NCBI GenBank assembly: GCA_015179125.1
Contig: WHVA01000026.1
Span: forward strand, 401,875-465,874
Reading direction: 5' to 3'
DNA length: 64,000 nucleotides
Origin: Gautieria morchelliformis
Taxonomy: Eukaryota > Basidiomycota > Agaricomycetes > Gomphales > Gomphaceae
The stretch's first letter is position 1. Every line of letters starts with the position of its first letter. Positions 53,976-64,000 of the stretch are shown here, piece by piece. The notes beneath the pieces were generated by a model that worked only from the letters and a program-made list of their open reading frames with translations, was not told the DNA's origin and ran no database searches. Made by a program: the position numbers and the translations under genes.

Positions 53976-55494
53976 CCCTTGTAGCATTTGTGGTGGACCT
54001 GTGCGATTCATGATCAAAATAGAAATCGTGGCGACAAGGAGCTATAACATTTGTCGTCTACTGATTTCTAATAGTGGGCTGAAAAATCAAATGTTTATGG
54101 CCACTGTATTTACGATTCGAGTTTTCTTGAATAGTCACATACTTATAAGCCAGACAATGACGTTCCTTTCAGAGCTGACAGAAATTTGAGTTGCTGTTGA
54201 GGATACGTACCAGCACACGGGCATTGTGGCACTGGCACCCGTCCCTGTGCTGCTCGTACAACCTCCTCACACGGCATATGTTGCGATACGGCCGTGCCCT
54301 TGGCTGCTCTTGGCCAAACTCCACTTCTCAACGGAGTCGGCGCGAGGCGTGAAAGACAATTTGTGGACTCGAACTTGAAGGACATCCTCGTCTCCACTGT
54401 GAGTAGGTGTCAGCAACTATCTCGTGTCTGTGGAGAGGAGCGAGAATTAAAACTAAACATAAAAAGGGACAGCAGACAGCAAGAACAATCCAGAACAGAA
54501 ATTCTGAACACTCCTCCACAGAGTGCGCACACGAAAGGGGTTGCGCCGTATAGCATGTCAGGAGCGGAGCTATTACTGGCACATAGTGACAGAAAAGGCA
54601 AGTAATGGAAGCCCCCAGCGCCAAAATCCGATTGACAACAGAAGCACGACAGGGAGAGAAGCGCCGTCGCGGCAAGTTACCAAAGAGAAGGAAGAATCCA
54701 GGAAGTGACTTTAAGATGTTGCCAGGAACCCGAAGTTCGGGTCAGGACACGTGGCCGCCATGCGCAGGGCAAAATTCACCCAGAAATTTTAGGCGCCTTA
54801 GCTAATTATGCCGTGTTTCGCTCGAGATCCAAGTTCTTGCTCTCACACTTGCACTATTCACTCTGATCGTGACCTCCGTCGGCGGCTGCCCCGCTCAGTG
54901 TGTCGAATCTAACGATCACAAGCGTGCGGGTTCATTATATAATGCTCATTGTGTGTATGCTCGCAGGAGAAAGGAGACATGTGTGCAGAGTTGAGTTTGA
55001 TATTTATATAAATTTGCGATTGGAGGTGGGATTTACCTTGCGAATGGAATTAAACTGAAAGTGATTATGATTGGGACGTGGAACGGGTGCAGGAGAGAGG
55101 GGGTGGGATTCAAATCATTATGACATGAAATGCGGGGACAAATACGGATATGAATACTAACATGGCGCCAGGAGAGGCAGAGAGTATATGACGACGACAA
55201 GCACACCCCCTCTTGCTCGAAGGCGCTAAATATATAGTACACGAAGAGGATGGACGGGCGGTTGCTGCGGGGAGGGCGGTTACTGGATGGAGAATGGGCA
55301 CAGCGGACTGGGAATGACAAAGATGACTGACTCACAGACTGTGAGAATATCGACCCCCAACTCTCGGCCTAGAACCAGGTGGGGAATCGAGCTAGGTACT
55401 GTCCGGGTCTATGAACTCGCTGCCTGCAACATCGTTGCGTGCAGTTTAGTGAATGCTGCACATCATGATACAGAAGCAAGACGCTCACGTTCTT

Positions 55495-55602
55495 CGGGGG
55501 AAGGGTTCACCATAGTCATACTCGACACCGGAACGACATCGCATATGACTCCTCATAAAAATTTATTGAGGAACTACTGTCAATTCTCACAGCCGATAAC
55601 TC
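55495..55602 (+). pseudogene. Copia protease fragment, inverted relative to its gag
   Basis: FTIVILDTGTTSHMTPHKNLLRNYCQFSQPI on the plus strand is a Copia protease active-site region (D-T-G). It breaks at about 55602. From the next bases the minus strand encodes the end of a Copia gag, so an inversion separates the two parts. Confidence 0.7.
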
Positions 55603-56566
55603 CTGAGGATGTGCTCAGATTGAAATTCGAGCACTCGTCGAAATTGGTGAAGGCAAGATGCCCATCACCACTTTCCTCAGAAGAGGACTCTTCTTCGGCA
55701 ACATTCGCTTTTGCTTTACCCTTCTTCTTCTTGCCTTTGGCTTTTTTCTTCTGACGTGGTCCTTGACCTTCTTTACCACCTCCTTTAGCCCAGCAATTTT
55801 CGATGGAATGTCCAGGCTTTTTGCAGTTGGTGCATATATGCGCCTTCTGCCCCTTCTGGTCCTTCTTAGTAGATGAACCAATAAACACCTGCTCTTCTTG
55901 CGGGAGTGTTTTTTTCCTGTCATACTGAGCCTTTAGTACCCTAATAATATTATCAGGGACTAATGGCATCCCGCATTCTTCAAGCGAAGTGGTAAGGGCG
56001 TTCATGACTGCCTCATAGGATGGTGGAAGTGACGCAAGGATAATGTCCATGAATTCTTCTTCGGAAACTCTGGCTCCCATCTCATTAAGCCGAGCATATA
56101 GGTCTTGGGCCTTGACCAAATGATCTCTCAAATCTCCATCCTCAGGACATCTCATACTGCGGAGTTGTCTCTGTAGGCTGGTGAGGACCATCTTGGGCTT
56201 TTTGGTCATTTCATTGACCAGTGCATCCCAAGTCTCTTTTGCTGTCTTCTGCTTCTGTAGCATCAGAGCTAATGACTCTGACACTGAGACGATGATTTGG
56301 GTCTTGGCTTGTCCTTCTCTAGCAAGGTATCTCTCCAGCTTCTCCTCAGCCTTATCCATCTGAGTTTCCTCAGCTTCTGTAAGAATATGGCCTGGGGGCA
56401 TAACTGGAGGATCAGGAGGTCGAGTGACTCTCCCTTCTACATGCTTGAGTAGATTTTTGGACTCGAAATAGCTGATGAGAGTGGCTCGCCACAATGGCCA
56501 ATTACTTCCATCAGTAGCAAGCTTCTCAACACCCAATAGCTTCTCAGAAGTGTCTCCGGGGCCCAT
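55580..56566 (-). CDS. Ty1/Copia Gag (UBN2-type) with zinc knuckle
   Basis: An open frame of 328 codons, MGPGDTSEKLLGVEKLATDGSNWPLWRATLISYFES..ETWDALVNEM, with the capsid-like UBN2 region over residues 10-200. Then comes a CCHC knuckle CTNCKKPGHSIENCWAKGG near residue 245, followed by a Lys-rich and an acidic stretch. Gag forms the virus-like particle and packages RNA. Pol does not follow on the minus strand; the last residues (after FDECSNFNLSTSS) cross the inversion point. The start codon lies in the primer-site motif GGGTTATGGGCCCC. Confidence 0.88.
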   Translation of the reverse strand: MGPGDTSEKLLGVEKLATDGSNWPLWRATLISYFESKNLLKHVEGRVTRPPDPPVMPPGHILTEAEETQMDKAEEKLERYLAREGQAKTQIIVSVSESLALMLQKQKTAKETWDALVNEMTKKPKMVLTSLQRQLRSMRCPEDGDLRDHLVKAQDLYARLNEMGARVSEEEFMDIILASLPPSYEAVMNALTTSLEECGMPLVPDNIIRVLKAQYDRKKTLPQEEQVFIGSSTKKDQKGQKAHICTNCKKPGHSIENCWAKGGGKEGQGPRQKKKAKGKKKKGKAKANVAEEESSSEESGDGHLAFTNFDECSNFNLSTSSGVIGCEN

Positions 56567-56571
56567 AACCC

Positions 56572-56720
56572 TGTAGAGGACAGGAATTATAGGCAGTAGG
56601 TATGGACTGCTTGCTCAAAAGAATAGACTAGAAATTAATTCACTACAGAGGATTTCTAGGTCAATAAATCGAAAGAACACTAGACTAATTTACTTGCCTC
56701 TCTCAGTGAATTTAGTTGTC
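56572..56720 (-). repeat. Probable 5' LTR of the second Copia element
   Basis: The primer-site motif begins right after ...CTACA (minus strand), so the LTR should end at 56572. Its outer end is probably near 56715-56720 (TGACAAC on minus), inside a hairpin made from cctctctcagtga. There is no second LTR for comparison. From 56720 to 57135 no gene is seen. Confidence 0.4.
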
Positions 56721-57149
56721 ACTGAGAGAGGGGGAAATCTGTCTCACTGTGCATGTACTACTACCCGGCCCTTTAGCGCCCAAGAGCTCGCGCATTGAAG
56801 TCATTTCAGACTCCGCTGGGTGCAGCCGCTTGTGAAAATAGAAATAACAAGATGAAATGGAGAGGTAAGGAGTGACTGGAAAATTTCGAAAATAATCAGA
56901 GTGATGGGTGCATGGTACAAGAACAATGTGAGAAGAGATTGAAACACCATACAGCAAATCGAATATATTATGCTTGATTTTGGTGCAGGAGCATAAATGC
57001 ACCCAACAGTGCATGACTGCCACGCCGGTTGCCCGGCTCCATGGACATGCTGCCGGTGTCGTTCATGCATGCTCACACACACGTGGCACTCCTGCACACC
57101 GTCCCACCATGTGCTCACTGTGGCTTTTGAACCCTGACGTGTTAAGGAT

Positions 57150-58928
57150 GTGCAGGCATTCCTTGGCTTCGCCAACTTTTACCGGCGTTTCATTTACAAT
57201 TTTTCCGACATTACTGTTCCGCTCACGCGTCTCACCAGGAAGGGTGCCCCATGGAATTTCACTCCAGAATGCCGTTCCGCATTTGAAGCTCTCAAATCGG
57301 CCTTCACCACGGCTCCCATACTCGGTTTCTGGATTCCTGATGCCCAACTTGTACTCGAAACCGACGCTTCCGACTACGCACTAGCCGCCATTCTTTCAAT
57401 CATTTCCCCCGACGACGGAGAAATCCATCCGATCGCCTTCCATTCCCGCACCTTTTCCGCCCCGGAACTCAACTACGACGTCCATGATAAGGAACTACTT
57501 GCGATTTTCGAAGCCTTCAAAATCTGGAGACACTACCTCGAAGGTCCAACTTATCCGATCGACGTTGTAACGGATCATAAGAACCTTGAGTATTTTGCAA
57601 CTACTAAGATTTTGACTCGCCGTCAAGTCCGCTGGTCTGAATACCTCTCACAGTTCAACATGGTGATCCGCTTCCGCCCCAGAAAGCTCGGAGCAAAACC
57701 CGACGTGCTCACTAGACGTTGGGACGTCTACCCAAAAGAGGGAAGTAGCGACTATGCCAGCGTTAATCCGCACAATTTCTGCCCAGTATTCTCTACTGAG
57801 CAACTGGCATCGTCCCTGCGTGCCACAGCATTGCAGTTTCCGCTACTCCGCGCCTCAATCATTATGGACACCGAGTCTCTCCATTCCAACATCCGTTCCG
57901 CACTCCGTTCCGACCCCATCTCCGCAGCCCACCTCGATGACCCCACCAGTCCTGGATGGTCCCTCGATTCCGACGGATTTCTCCGGTACAAGTCCCGGAT
58001 TTACGCTCCGGATACCAACGATCTACGACTTCGCGTACTCCAGCAAAGCCATGATCATCCGCTCTCAGGACACCAAGGCCAGAACAAAACCCTCGACATA
58101 ATCTGACGTACCTATACTTGGCCTCTCCTCCGCACAATGGTCCAAGACTACTGCAAGTCATGCACCACCTGTATGCGAGCCAAGCCTCAACGTCACAAAC
58201 CCTACGGCCTCCTGAAGCAACTTCCAATCCCGGAACAACTGTGGAATTCGATATCCATGGATTTCATTGAGAAACTTCCTAAGTCATCCAGCTATGATAC
58301 CATTCTAGTGATCGTTGACCGCCTCACAAAGCAGTCCATCTTTATTCCGACCTACGACACCATCACTTCCGCCCAACTCGCCCAACTCTTCGTGCTCCAC
58401 GTCTTTTCCAAGCACGGAATCCCTTCGCATGTCACTTCCGACCGTTGTTCCGAGTTCATGTCATCCTTTTTCCGCACACTCAGCAAGGCTCTCGACATGA
58501 AGGTCCACTTCACTTCCGGTTATCACCCTGAAGGAGACGGACAAACGGAACGTACTAATCAGACCCTTGAGCAGTACCTCCGCGTCTATTGCAACTACCA
58601 ACACAGCAATTGGTCCGACCTTCTTCCGCTCGCGGAATTTGCCTACAACAATGCGCCTTCCACCACCACTGGAAGTTCACCCTTTTACGCCAACAAGAAC
58701 TACCACCCGAATCTCGCCATCCACCCTGAACGTGACCTCGCCTCTGCAAGAGCCCGAGATTTCGTTGTGGAACTTGACGACCTTCACCAACACCTCCGAG
58801 AGAACATTACCGCTGCCCAGAAGAGATACCAACTTCCGCCGATCGGAAATGCCTTCCGCAACCGGCATTCGAGACAGGCAACAAAGTCTTTGTCAAAGCG
58901 GAAAACTTCCGCACTACTCGACCCTTGA
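57150..58928 (+). pseudogene. Gypsy Pol: RT end, RNase H and integrase
   Basis: The RT connection domain is followed by RNase H (ETDASDYALAAIL, FHSRTFSAPELNYDVHDKELLAI, VVTDHKNLEYF). Then the integrase HHCC region runs across an in-frame TGA at 58104-58106 (LDII-stop-RTYTWP, probably former CGA Arg) into CKSCTTCMRAK. The integrase core shows SMDFIEKLP, TSDRCSEFMS (Gly replaced by Cys) and HPEGDGQTERTNQTLEQYL, the D-D-E set. A one-base shift near 58828 ends the frame at 58928; the alternative frame continues FETGNKVFVKAENFRTTRPL. Confidence 0.88.
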
Positions 58929-59335
58929 AGAAGCTCTCTGAGAAACACCTTGGCCCTTACGAGATCATCGCTAAGGCCGGAAGTCGTTCTTTCACCCTCA
59001 GACTTCCTGACAATATGCGCGCAGTACATCCGGTGTTCCATGTCTCTATGCTTGAGCCAGCAGTTCCGAACACAATTCTGAATCGAGAACAACCTCCGCC
59101 TCCGCCAGTCGTCATTGACGGAGAACCGGAATATGAGATCTCGGAAATTCTCAACTCAAAGCTCGACAGACGATACCGATGCCAACTCCAGTACCTAGTC
59201 AAGTGGGCAGGCTATGAAAACACCCACGAAGAGACTTCCTGGATTTCCGCCACGGAACTAGACCACGCCTCTGACCTCGTCTCTGATTTCCACAAGTCTT
59301 ATCCTGATAAGCCTGGCCCCATTTCCGCGCCCTAG
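58860..59335 (+). pseudogene. Gypsy integrase tail and chromodomain
   Basis: After the frameshift: KLSEKHLGPYEIIAKAGSRSFTLRLPDNMRAVHPVFHVSMLEP (the GPY/F module). Then YEISEILNSKLDRRYRCQLQYLVKWAGYENTHEETSWISATEL, a chromodomain with the Y..W..W aromatic cage pattern. In chromoviruses it directs integration to methylated histone H3 chromatin. Confidence 0.88.
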
Positions 59336-59466
59336 TCAATTCCGACCTCATTTCCGAAACCCATTGCTTTCTTACAAGATCTCAAATCATTGTTCAAATC
59401 CGATTAATATTCGGATACCCTAATTCCGACGTTCCAAGAAATCTATTCTACATGTTATTCCAACTC

Positions 59467-60640
59467 CTAGTCATCCTCCATCGTGTCCTCACCAAAGCCC
59501 GCCCAGTCTTCCACCTCCGGATCCTCCGTGTTTCCGTTCCGCCCATACTCCTCTGCAAACCTCTGTATGGCTTGAACCTCGCCCTCAGACACTTCCGCCC
59601 CCATTTCCGAGTCGTCCCCCTCCTGCGTCCACCTCAGTTCCGCAACGATGCGGTCGAATTGGTCCTCGTACGCACCAAGGCGATCAGCGACTGCCAGGTA
59701 GAAGTGGTGTTGCATCTGCAACACCTGCTCCCCCTGTTGAAGCAGCCCCCGGAGCGACCTGGCGATATCCGCCAGAGGATCCGCCACCTGCTCCCTCCGC
59801 GACGTCCCACTTCCGCTCGCCTCCGGCCCGTCTTGAACTCCCCTCGCCTTGGCAGCCCTGGACAAGGGCTTCCGCGCACCCTGAGTAGGCTTTTCCGAGC
59901 CTACTTCCAATCCTCCGGTTTTCCTCCGCTTGGCCGTCACCCGGGCCTTAAACCCGTCAACCACACAAGCCCGCTTCGCGTCCTTGCAGCGGTTACAGGC
60001 CGTGGCCTTTCCTGCCAAGTCCCACATGCACGGAAGGCCTTTCTCAAGACAGGCATCGCAGCTAAGCTGCGATGCGCCGTCCTCTTGGCCCTATCCTTCC
60101 GGCGCTGTTTCTCCTCCTGCGCCACCCGCCATTCCGCCGTCACCTTCCCTTTGCCCTTGTTCAATGGCCTTGGGGTTTCTTCCGGCACCGTTTCTGACGG
60201 AGGCCCACTCCGCTCGGACTCCTGATCCGCGTCCGCAGCCTTTTCCTGTTCCGATGGTCAGCCCCATACCGTCAAAAACAAGAAACACTTACCTTATGCG
60301 ACTCGCGATTTTCCTCCGCCTTCTCCACGGTGGCCATTTCCGCAGCCGTTTGCTCCTCCGCAAATTTCTCCGCAGCTTCTTCGGCCTCCCTCTCCTCGCG
60401 TTCGCGCTCGATGCACTCAAGCTCGCGCTCGCGTTCCAGCCGATTGCTTTCCTCCTGGTCCCTGTGCTCTTTTTCCTTGCGCTCTTCCTCCCTGCGCACC
60501 TCCTCCAGTCGTTCCTTCTCTTGTTGAGCCGCCTCCTCGGCCTCGCGTTTTTCCACGAGCTCCTTCTCGGCGAGAACGTTGGCGAAATGCTCTTTCATCT
60601 GAGCGCTGGACATTTTCGAGAAATTGGGGACGGAGCTCAT
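59467..60640 (-). pseudogene. Antisense spliced ORF inside the Gypsy element, coiled-coil plus zinc-cluster-like motif
   Basis: Exon 1 (60640-60296) encodes MSSVPNFSKMSSAQMKEHFANVLAEKELVEKREAEEA and a long Glu/Arg-rich coiled coil to ESHK. A GT..AG intron (about 60295-60250) joins in phase to EKAADADQESERSGPPSETVPEETPRPLNKGKGKVTAEWRVAQEEKQRRKDRA. A one-base shift near 60085-60095 then brings in CDACLEKGLPC..CNRCKDAKRAC, two C-x2-C-x6-C triads like a fungal Zn2Cys6 cluster. The frame continues to an acidic end at 59467. It lies opposite to pol, between the chromodomain and the 3' LTR. Its role is unknown; it may be a regulator or accessory protein of the element. Confidence 0.68.
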
Positions 60641-60762
60641 GATGGATCAGAATTCGACGTGTTTCTTTCTCCCGCCTTTCTTTCGAACTCCGACGTGTTT
60701 TGTTCACAGGTCACGTGACCCGATCTGTGGTCTCGCAGGGCTCGACCTTGAAAGGGAGATAC

Positions 60763-61465
60763 TGTTACGACTGTTCCGATCAACCATCTCCGCCACCTCC
60801 GCATATCCTCCGCGCCACCTCCGCGCCACCTCCGCGCCACCTCCGCGCCACCTCCGACTCTATTCTGACATCTGCGACATCCGCAATATCTGCAACCTCC
60901 TCCCTTGTTCTTTCAGTACCCCTGGCCACCTCCAGATACCGGCCCCCGTACTCGACCCTGAGCACAGCAAGATACCATTTCCGTAGTTCCGTTTCTTCCG
61001 ATGCCTATTGTACTTACCCGCCTTGTTCTTTGCCATTGTTCTACCTTACCCTGAATCCCCCTTGTAGTCCCATTGTTCTCAATAGTTATTTCCCACGCAT
61101 TGTCTACTCGACTTCCGCTTCCCCCGGAATTTGCTTAGTACCATATCATTACCTGTTGTCTCAGCTCTTTGTATAAAACCCCCTCTTGTATGTCTGTTAT
61201 TCTGCAATCAGATAATCGCCTTCGATACTTGATTTCCTTCGCTCCATCTCCTGTTCTTAGCACAGCGAGTCTAGCAAGATCTCAGTCTCTCTCCACCTTC
61301 CGCCTCAGTTCCGACTCGAGTTCCGACCAACCTTTGGTTCAGTACTTTCTGACTTCCGACTCAGTTCCGAAATACTTAGGACGATAGTTCATCGGGGGCG
61401 CAACCTATAAGTTGAAGCCGCTGTCCTTTCCAGTTCCGACTTAGCGGAAATCTCGATACGTAACA
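60763..61465 (+). repeat. Gypsy 3' LTR, 703 bp
   Basis: TGTTACGACTG to GATACGTAACA. The 5' part has short ccgccacctccgc(g) tandem units (60785-60855). The 3' part matches the solo LTRs at 28074-28724 and 34635-35324. Confidence 0.88.
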
Positions 61466-63018
61466 TCTCTCCATTCCGCAGGGTAGACATCGAGGTCAAA
61501 CCTGGCTCGATAGAGTGGGCTATGTATGGCAGCATCGTTTTGACACACTGTTTTATTAACACATTGGGGATGCCATTTGCTCTGGGGGCCTTGAAAGGGT
61601 TGAGTTTCTCCACCACCCTCCTTATTTGGTCGTCTGTGATCGGGGCGTAGTCGAAGGCCGGCTCTGGGTACTGGTAGTCGCTTTGTGTACCTTCGCTGTC
61701 TGCTCCCATCGCCGGGAAGAATGAACTGAACAGCATGTCAGCCTTCTGCTCATTGGTATCTGCCACCCACCGGGTCCCATCATCTCTTTTGGCGGTGAGG
61801 GTCGGTATGCGTGTCCACGCTCCATCTTTGTTGGGTCCACTGAGGTGTACTTATGATCCGTCCACACGGTCTTTTGGTCTACCTCCTCCAGGAATGCATC
61901 CCAATGCTCCTGCTTCGCCTTTTCTATCTTCCTCGCGTACTGATTACTTGCCTCTCTGTACTCCTCATGCACCCTGTCCGCTAGATCACCTTGTCTGGCG
62001 TATGCCTTTCTGCCCCTGCTCCTGGCTTCCGCCCTAGCTTTTGTCAGCTCCAGTGACCACCACCGTTTCATATAGGGAGACGGCTTAGTCTTGGGCACCA
62101 AGTCTTCCACTGTCTCCGTGATAGCCATCGTGAGCATTTCAAGATTTCTTTGGAACTGCGCCCTGCTCCCTGGTGTTGGATCGTCGATCCTTTCTCTCAG
62201 ATGTGTGTCTAGTTCCTTGTTGAACTCCTTCCAGTCTACCTGTCTGAAGTTGGACTTGGGGACATATGTGACCTTCCTGAGCGAGACGTCGATCATTGTA
62301 TCCACTGGGAAATGGTCGCTTTTGGCTGGCTGGTCTTCTGGAATTGTTCTGCAGCTGATAAGCTGCTCCAGCATTTCTGTGGAGATAAAAACATTGTCAG
62401 TTCGCGTGTAGTTCCCTGGTGCCATGGCTCTTAGCGTTGGTATCTCGTTCAGGAGTGCCATCTGCATGTCATACTCTGCTATGGTGTGTAGCAGGAACTG
62501 CACCTCATCTAGGTTGCTGCGAGTGAACAGGTGTGAGTTCCGACCCTCATCCCACATTGGATGGTGCCGATTGAAGTCTCCCAACCATATCTCCCTGCAT
62601 GTGTCTTCGTCTTGCACCTGGCCACCTTTCGCTTTGTTCTGGAGGTGTTTCTGTAGCTCTCTTATGCTGTCAGAATGGGTACAGTCGCAGTATATGTTGT
62701 ATATTAAGACATTACCGGTGCCAGTTTTTATCTTGACTGCTGTGACATCTGGCGTCCCTACGTCCACTGCTGTCCAGTCGTTCATGATTGTGTCTTTGTT
62801 GACGAGTATCATGGATCTTGTCCGTTTGGTCTTGTCCTTGTAGTGTGTGTCGGGGTATATCGAGTACCAATGCGGTGAAGCCCTAGCATTTCCAAGAAAG
62901 TCAATATACGGTTCCTGTATTGCCACTATGTTGTATTTGCTGAGAGGGCACTTAGCCAGCAGGTCAGCGGTCGCTGTGAGCGACTTGTTTACGTTCTGTT
63001 GTCTGACTCGCAAGTGTT
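61466..63018 (-). pseudogene. LINE ORF2: EEP endonuclease and start of RT
   Basis: Start at MSEDNTPRKHLRVRQQNVNKSLTATADLLAK; the ATG overlaps the ORF1 stop as ATGA, as in the first LINE. Endonuclease motifs: AIQEPYIDF, IWLGDFNRHHPMW, SDHFPVDTM. The linker LVPKTKPSPYMKRWWSLELTKARAEARS is intact here. After FLEEVDQKTVWTDHKY a shift near 61780-61810 leads to TNEQKADMLFSSFFPA, then PITDDQIRRVVEKLNPFKAPRANGIPN, the first RT block, cut by the LTR at 61465. The copy differs clearly from the first LINE, so they are different subfamilies. Confidence 0.85.
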
Positions 63019-63235
63019 TTCTGGGTGTGTTGTCTTCACTCATCCTTGATATAGGTCGGTGTTGTTGTCTTCTCGCTGTTGTCCCTCGAGGTTCTCCCCA
63101 CCTATGCCGTACTCGTCCAGCCACCTCTGTCGGTTTCCTTTGTTCGCCCAGCCAGGGTCGTGGTGCCCTCTCGGTGGGTTGACTCCCCTATTTCCTTCGC
63201 CTTGTCTCTGCCCTCAGGCCACAGTGCTCCACCCA
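63016..63235 (-). pseudogene. LINE ORF1, C-terminal end only
   Basis: The minus strand reads GHHDPGWANKGNRQRWLDEYGIGGENLEGQQREDNNTDLYQG-stop. The first LINE has GHMDQGWQDR..SRLDDYGIG at the same place. No zinc knuckles remain. Confidence 0.75.
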
Positions 63236-63270
63236 TTGTACTGCCATTCATCTATGTTTTGTTGTCTGAC

Positions 63271-63591
63271 TGTCAGGGTTCACGCGTTTCCTTCCACAAG
63301 TTTTCTATTTCCTTCCATAAGTTTCTATTTCCTTCCATGAGTTTCTGTCACTTTCTGTCACATGTCACTTTCTGTCACATGTCACTTTCTGTCACATGTC
63401 ACTTTCTGTCACATTCCGTAACCTTCTACAAGTTTCCATCTCCCCTATTATGTAAGCCTTGCCAGCGCTATAAGACTGTAGCCCGTGTGGTGGCGTTTCC
63501 TCAGCTTGATCTCTGAGGATACCCACTACACAGGCAAGTCCCCATGTATCTATCGTTGGTAGAGTTATAAACTGAGGATACCCACTACACA
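63271..63591 (+). repeat. 5' LTR of another Gypsy element, about 321 bp
   Basis: Starts TGTCAGG and ends ...CACTACACA; gttggtcattg follows as a possible primer site. It carries short tandem repeats: three ttctatttccttccat-ag units (63296-63345) and four gtcactttctgtcacat units (63346-63415). A 20-bp direct repeat ctgaggatacccactacaca occurs at 63512 and 63572. The partner LTR is outside the window. Confidence 0.6.
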
Positions 63592-63730
63592 GTTGGTCAT
63601 TGTCCTAGTATCGGCTCTTATCTCCTTGAGTATCTTTGGTTGTGGCTTCGTCATTAGTGTTGCCCTCACAGAAGATCAAGCTCATAGGACGACCCCACAC
63701 ACTTTTCTTAACCAGCCTTCATCTCAGCCT

Positions 63731-64000
63731 ATGGCAGACCAACTCCCAGACGCATACTGGGACGCCCTGGGTGACCATGGGCATTCCTTCGAGGCCTCCT
63801 TTCCAGCCAAGCACAGCAGTTGCAGCAACTTCAACTGCAGAATCAGGAACTGCACAATCAGATTGCTAACGTTCACGACCACTTAGCCAATGCTGCCACC
63901 AACGCTGCTGTTGCTGCTGCTCAAGCCCTTGCGCCCTCGGTACCTCACAGTGTCCCTCCATCTACTCGCTCTATCAAAGCAGCAGAACCGGAGAAGTTCA
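63731..64000 (+). pseudogene. Gypsy Gag, N-terminal part, running off the window
   Basis: ATG at 63731 gives MADQLPDAYWDALGDHGHSFEASF. A shift near 63805-63820 is needed to reach QLQQLQLQNQELHNQIANVHDHLANAATNAAVAAAQALAPS, a coiled coil, and RSIKAAEPEKF, which matches the start of the capsid region in basidiomycete Ty3/Gypsy gags. The rest lies beyond 64000. Confidence 0.62.

Larger units (their letters stand above)
57140..61465 (+). mobile_element. Ty3/Gypsy chromodomain element, 5'-truncated, with 3' LTR
   Basis: Starts inside pol, at the end of reverse transcriptase (VQAFLGFANFYRRFI). It continues through RNase H, integrase and a chromodomain to a 3' LTR. A purine-rich stretch (aaagggagatac) precedes the LTR, as a polypurine tract should. 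Gag, protease, most of RT and the 5' LTR are missing. The LTR family also left two solo LTRs in this window. The element's right end lies inside LINE ORF2 sequence. Confidence 0.88.
61466..63250 (-). mobile_element. Second LINE relic, truncated at both ends
   Basis: The minus strand reads the end of ORF1, all of the endonuclease and the first part of RT of a LINE related to the one at 1.5-7.5 kb. The Gypsy LTR cuts it at 61466. The upstream end stops near 63250, next to another Gypsy LTR. Confidence 0.85.

Noticed and set aside
63346-63415. Regular gtcactttctgtcacat units considered as a CRISPR-like array
   Set aside because: The units are directly adjacent without unique spacers and lie in an LTR of a eukaryotic element; this is a simple tandem repeat.

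Overview
The window looks like nuclear DNA of a mushroom-forming fungus (Basidiomycota, Agaricomycetes). The signs are short introns of about 45-60 nt with GT..AG ends, Agaricomycete-type repeat proteins, a chromodomain Ty3/Gypsy element, Ty1/Copia elements, a Helitron, LINEs, and a NACHT-WD40 receptor gene. There is no operon structure and I found no rRNA, tRNA or CRISPR array. Most of the 64 kb is transposable-element debris, much of it nested. Two host genes stand out: a GT17 glycosyltransferase that appears intact (16.74-18.20 kb, minus) and a large C2-NACHT-WD40 gene (21.2-26.35 kb, plus) that is open over nearly all its length.

Layout. 0-8.3 kb: an uncharacterised Agaricomycete repeat-family gene, split by a 6.1 kb LINE whose insertion duplicated 12 bp of coding sequence. 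8.4-11.8 kb: two more uncharacterised genes, one carrying a 611-bp TIR element. 12-16.7 kb: repeat-rich DNA with fragments of PfkB-type and FGGY-type sugar kinase genes. 16.7-18.2 kb: the GT17 gene. 19.98-20.78 kb: an A+T-rich ORF whose first half resembles viral D5-type primase-helicases. 21.2-26.35 kb: the NLR-like gene with 14 WD repeats. 26.9-28.7 kb: an internally deleted Copia relic next to a Gypsy solo LTR. 29.6-32.05 kb: a mosaic of group-III histidine kinase fragments around a TPR array. 33.6-34.15 kb: a duplicated repeat block. 34.5-39.4 kb: a Helitron Rep/helicase gene split by a second Gypsy solo LTR, followed to 41.5 kb by fragments of three unrelated host genes (an unidentified membrane protein, AP-3 beta, cystathionine gamma-lyase).

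43.4-44.66 kb: a hAT-derived remnant. 44.8-53.36 kb: a nest in which a long inverted repeat is interrupted by a nearly intact Copia element (44818-49055, TSD GACAG). A second, transposase-less 2.9 kb TIR element (49121-52058) sits inside, and a dead tyrosine recombinase lies to its right. 53.5-54.0 kb: an Hsp70 tail fragment, partly duplicated. 55.5-56.6 kb: a rearranged Copia gag/protease. 57.1-61.47 kb: a 5'-truncated chromodomain Gypsy element with an antisense spliced ORF and 3' LTR, abutting a LINE relic (61.47-63.25 kb, minus). 63.27-64 kb: the 5' LTR and gag start of another Gypsy element running off the window.

Common theme: many breaks in the transposon genes look like C-to-T change at CpG (CGA arginine codons now TGA, catalytic residues altered by CG to CA or TG). 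This would fit 5-methylcytosine deamination or RIP-like mutation of repeats. Functions are inferred from motifs read by eye; no database search was run.
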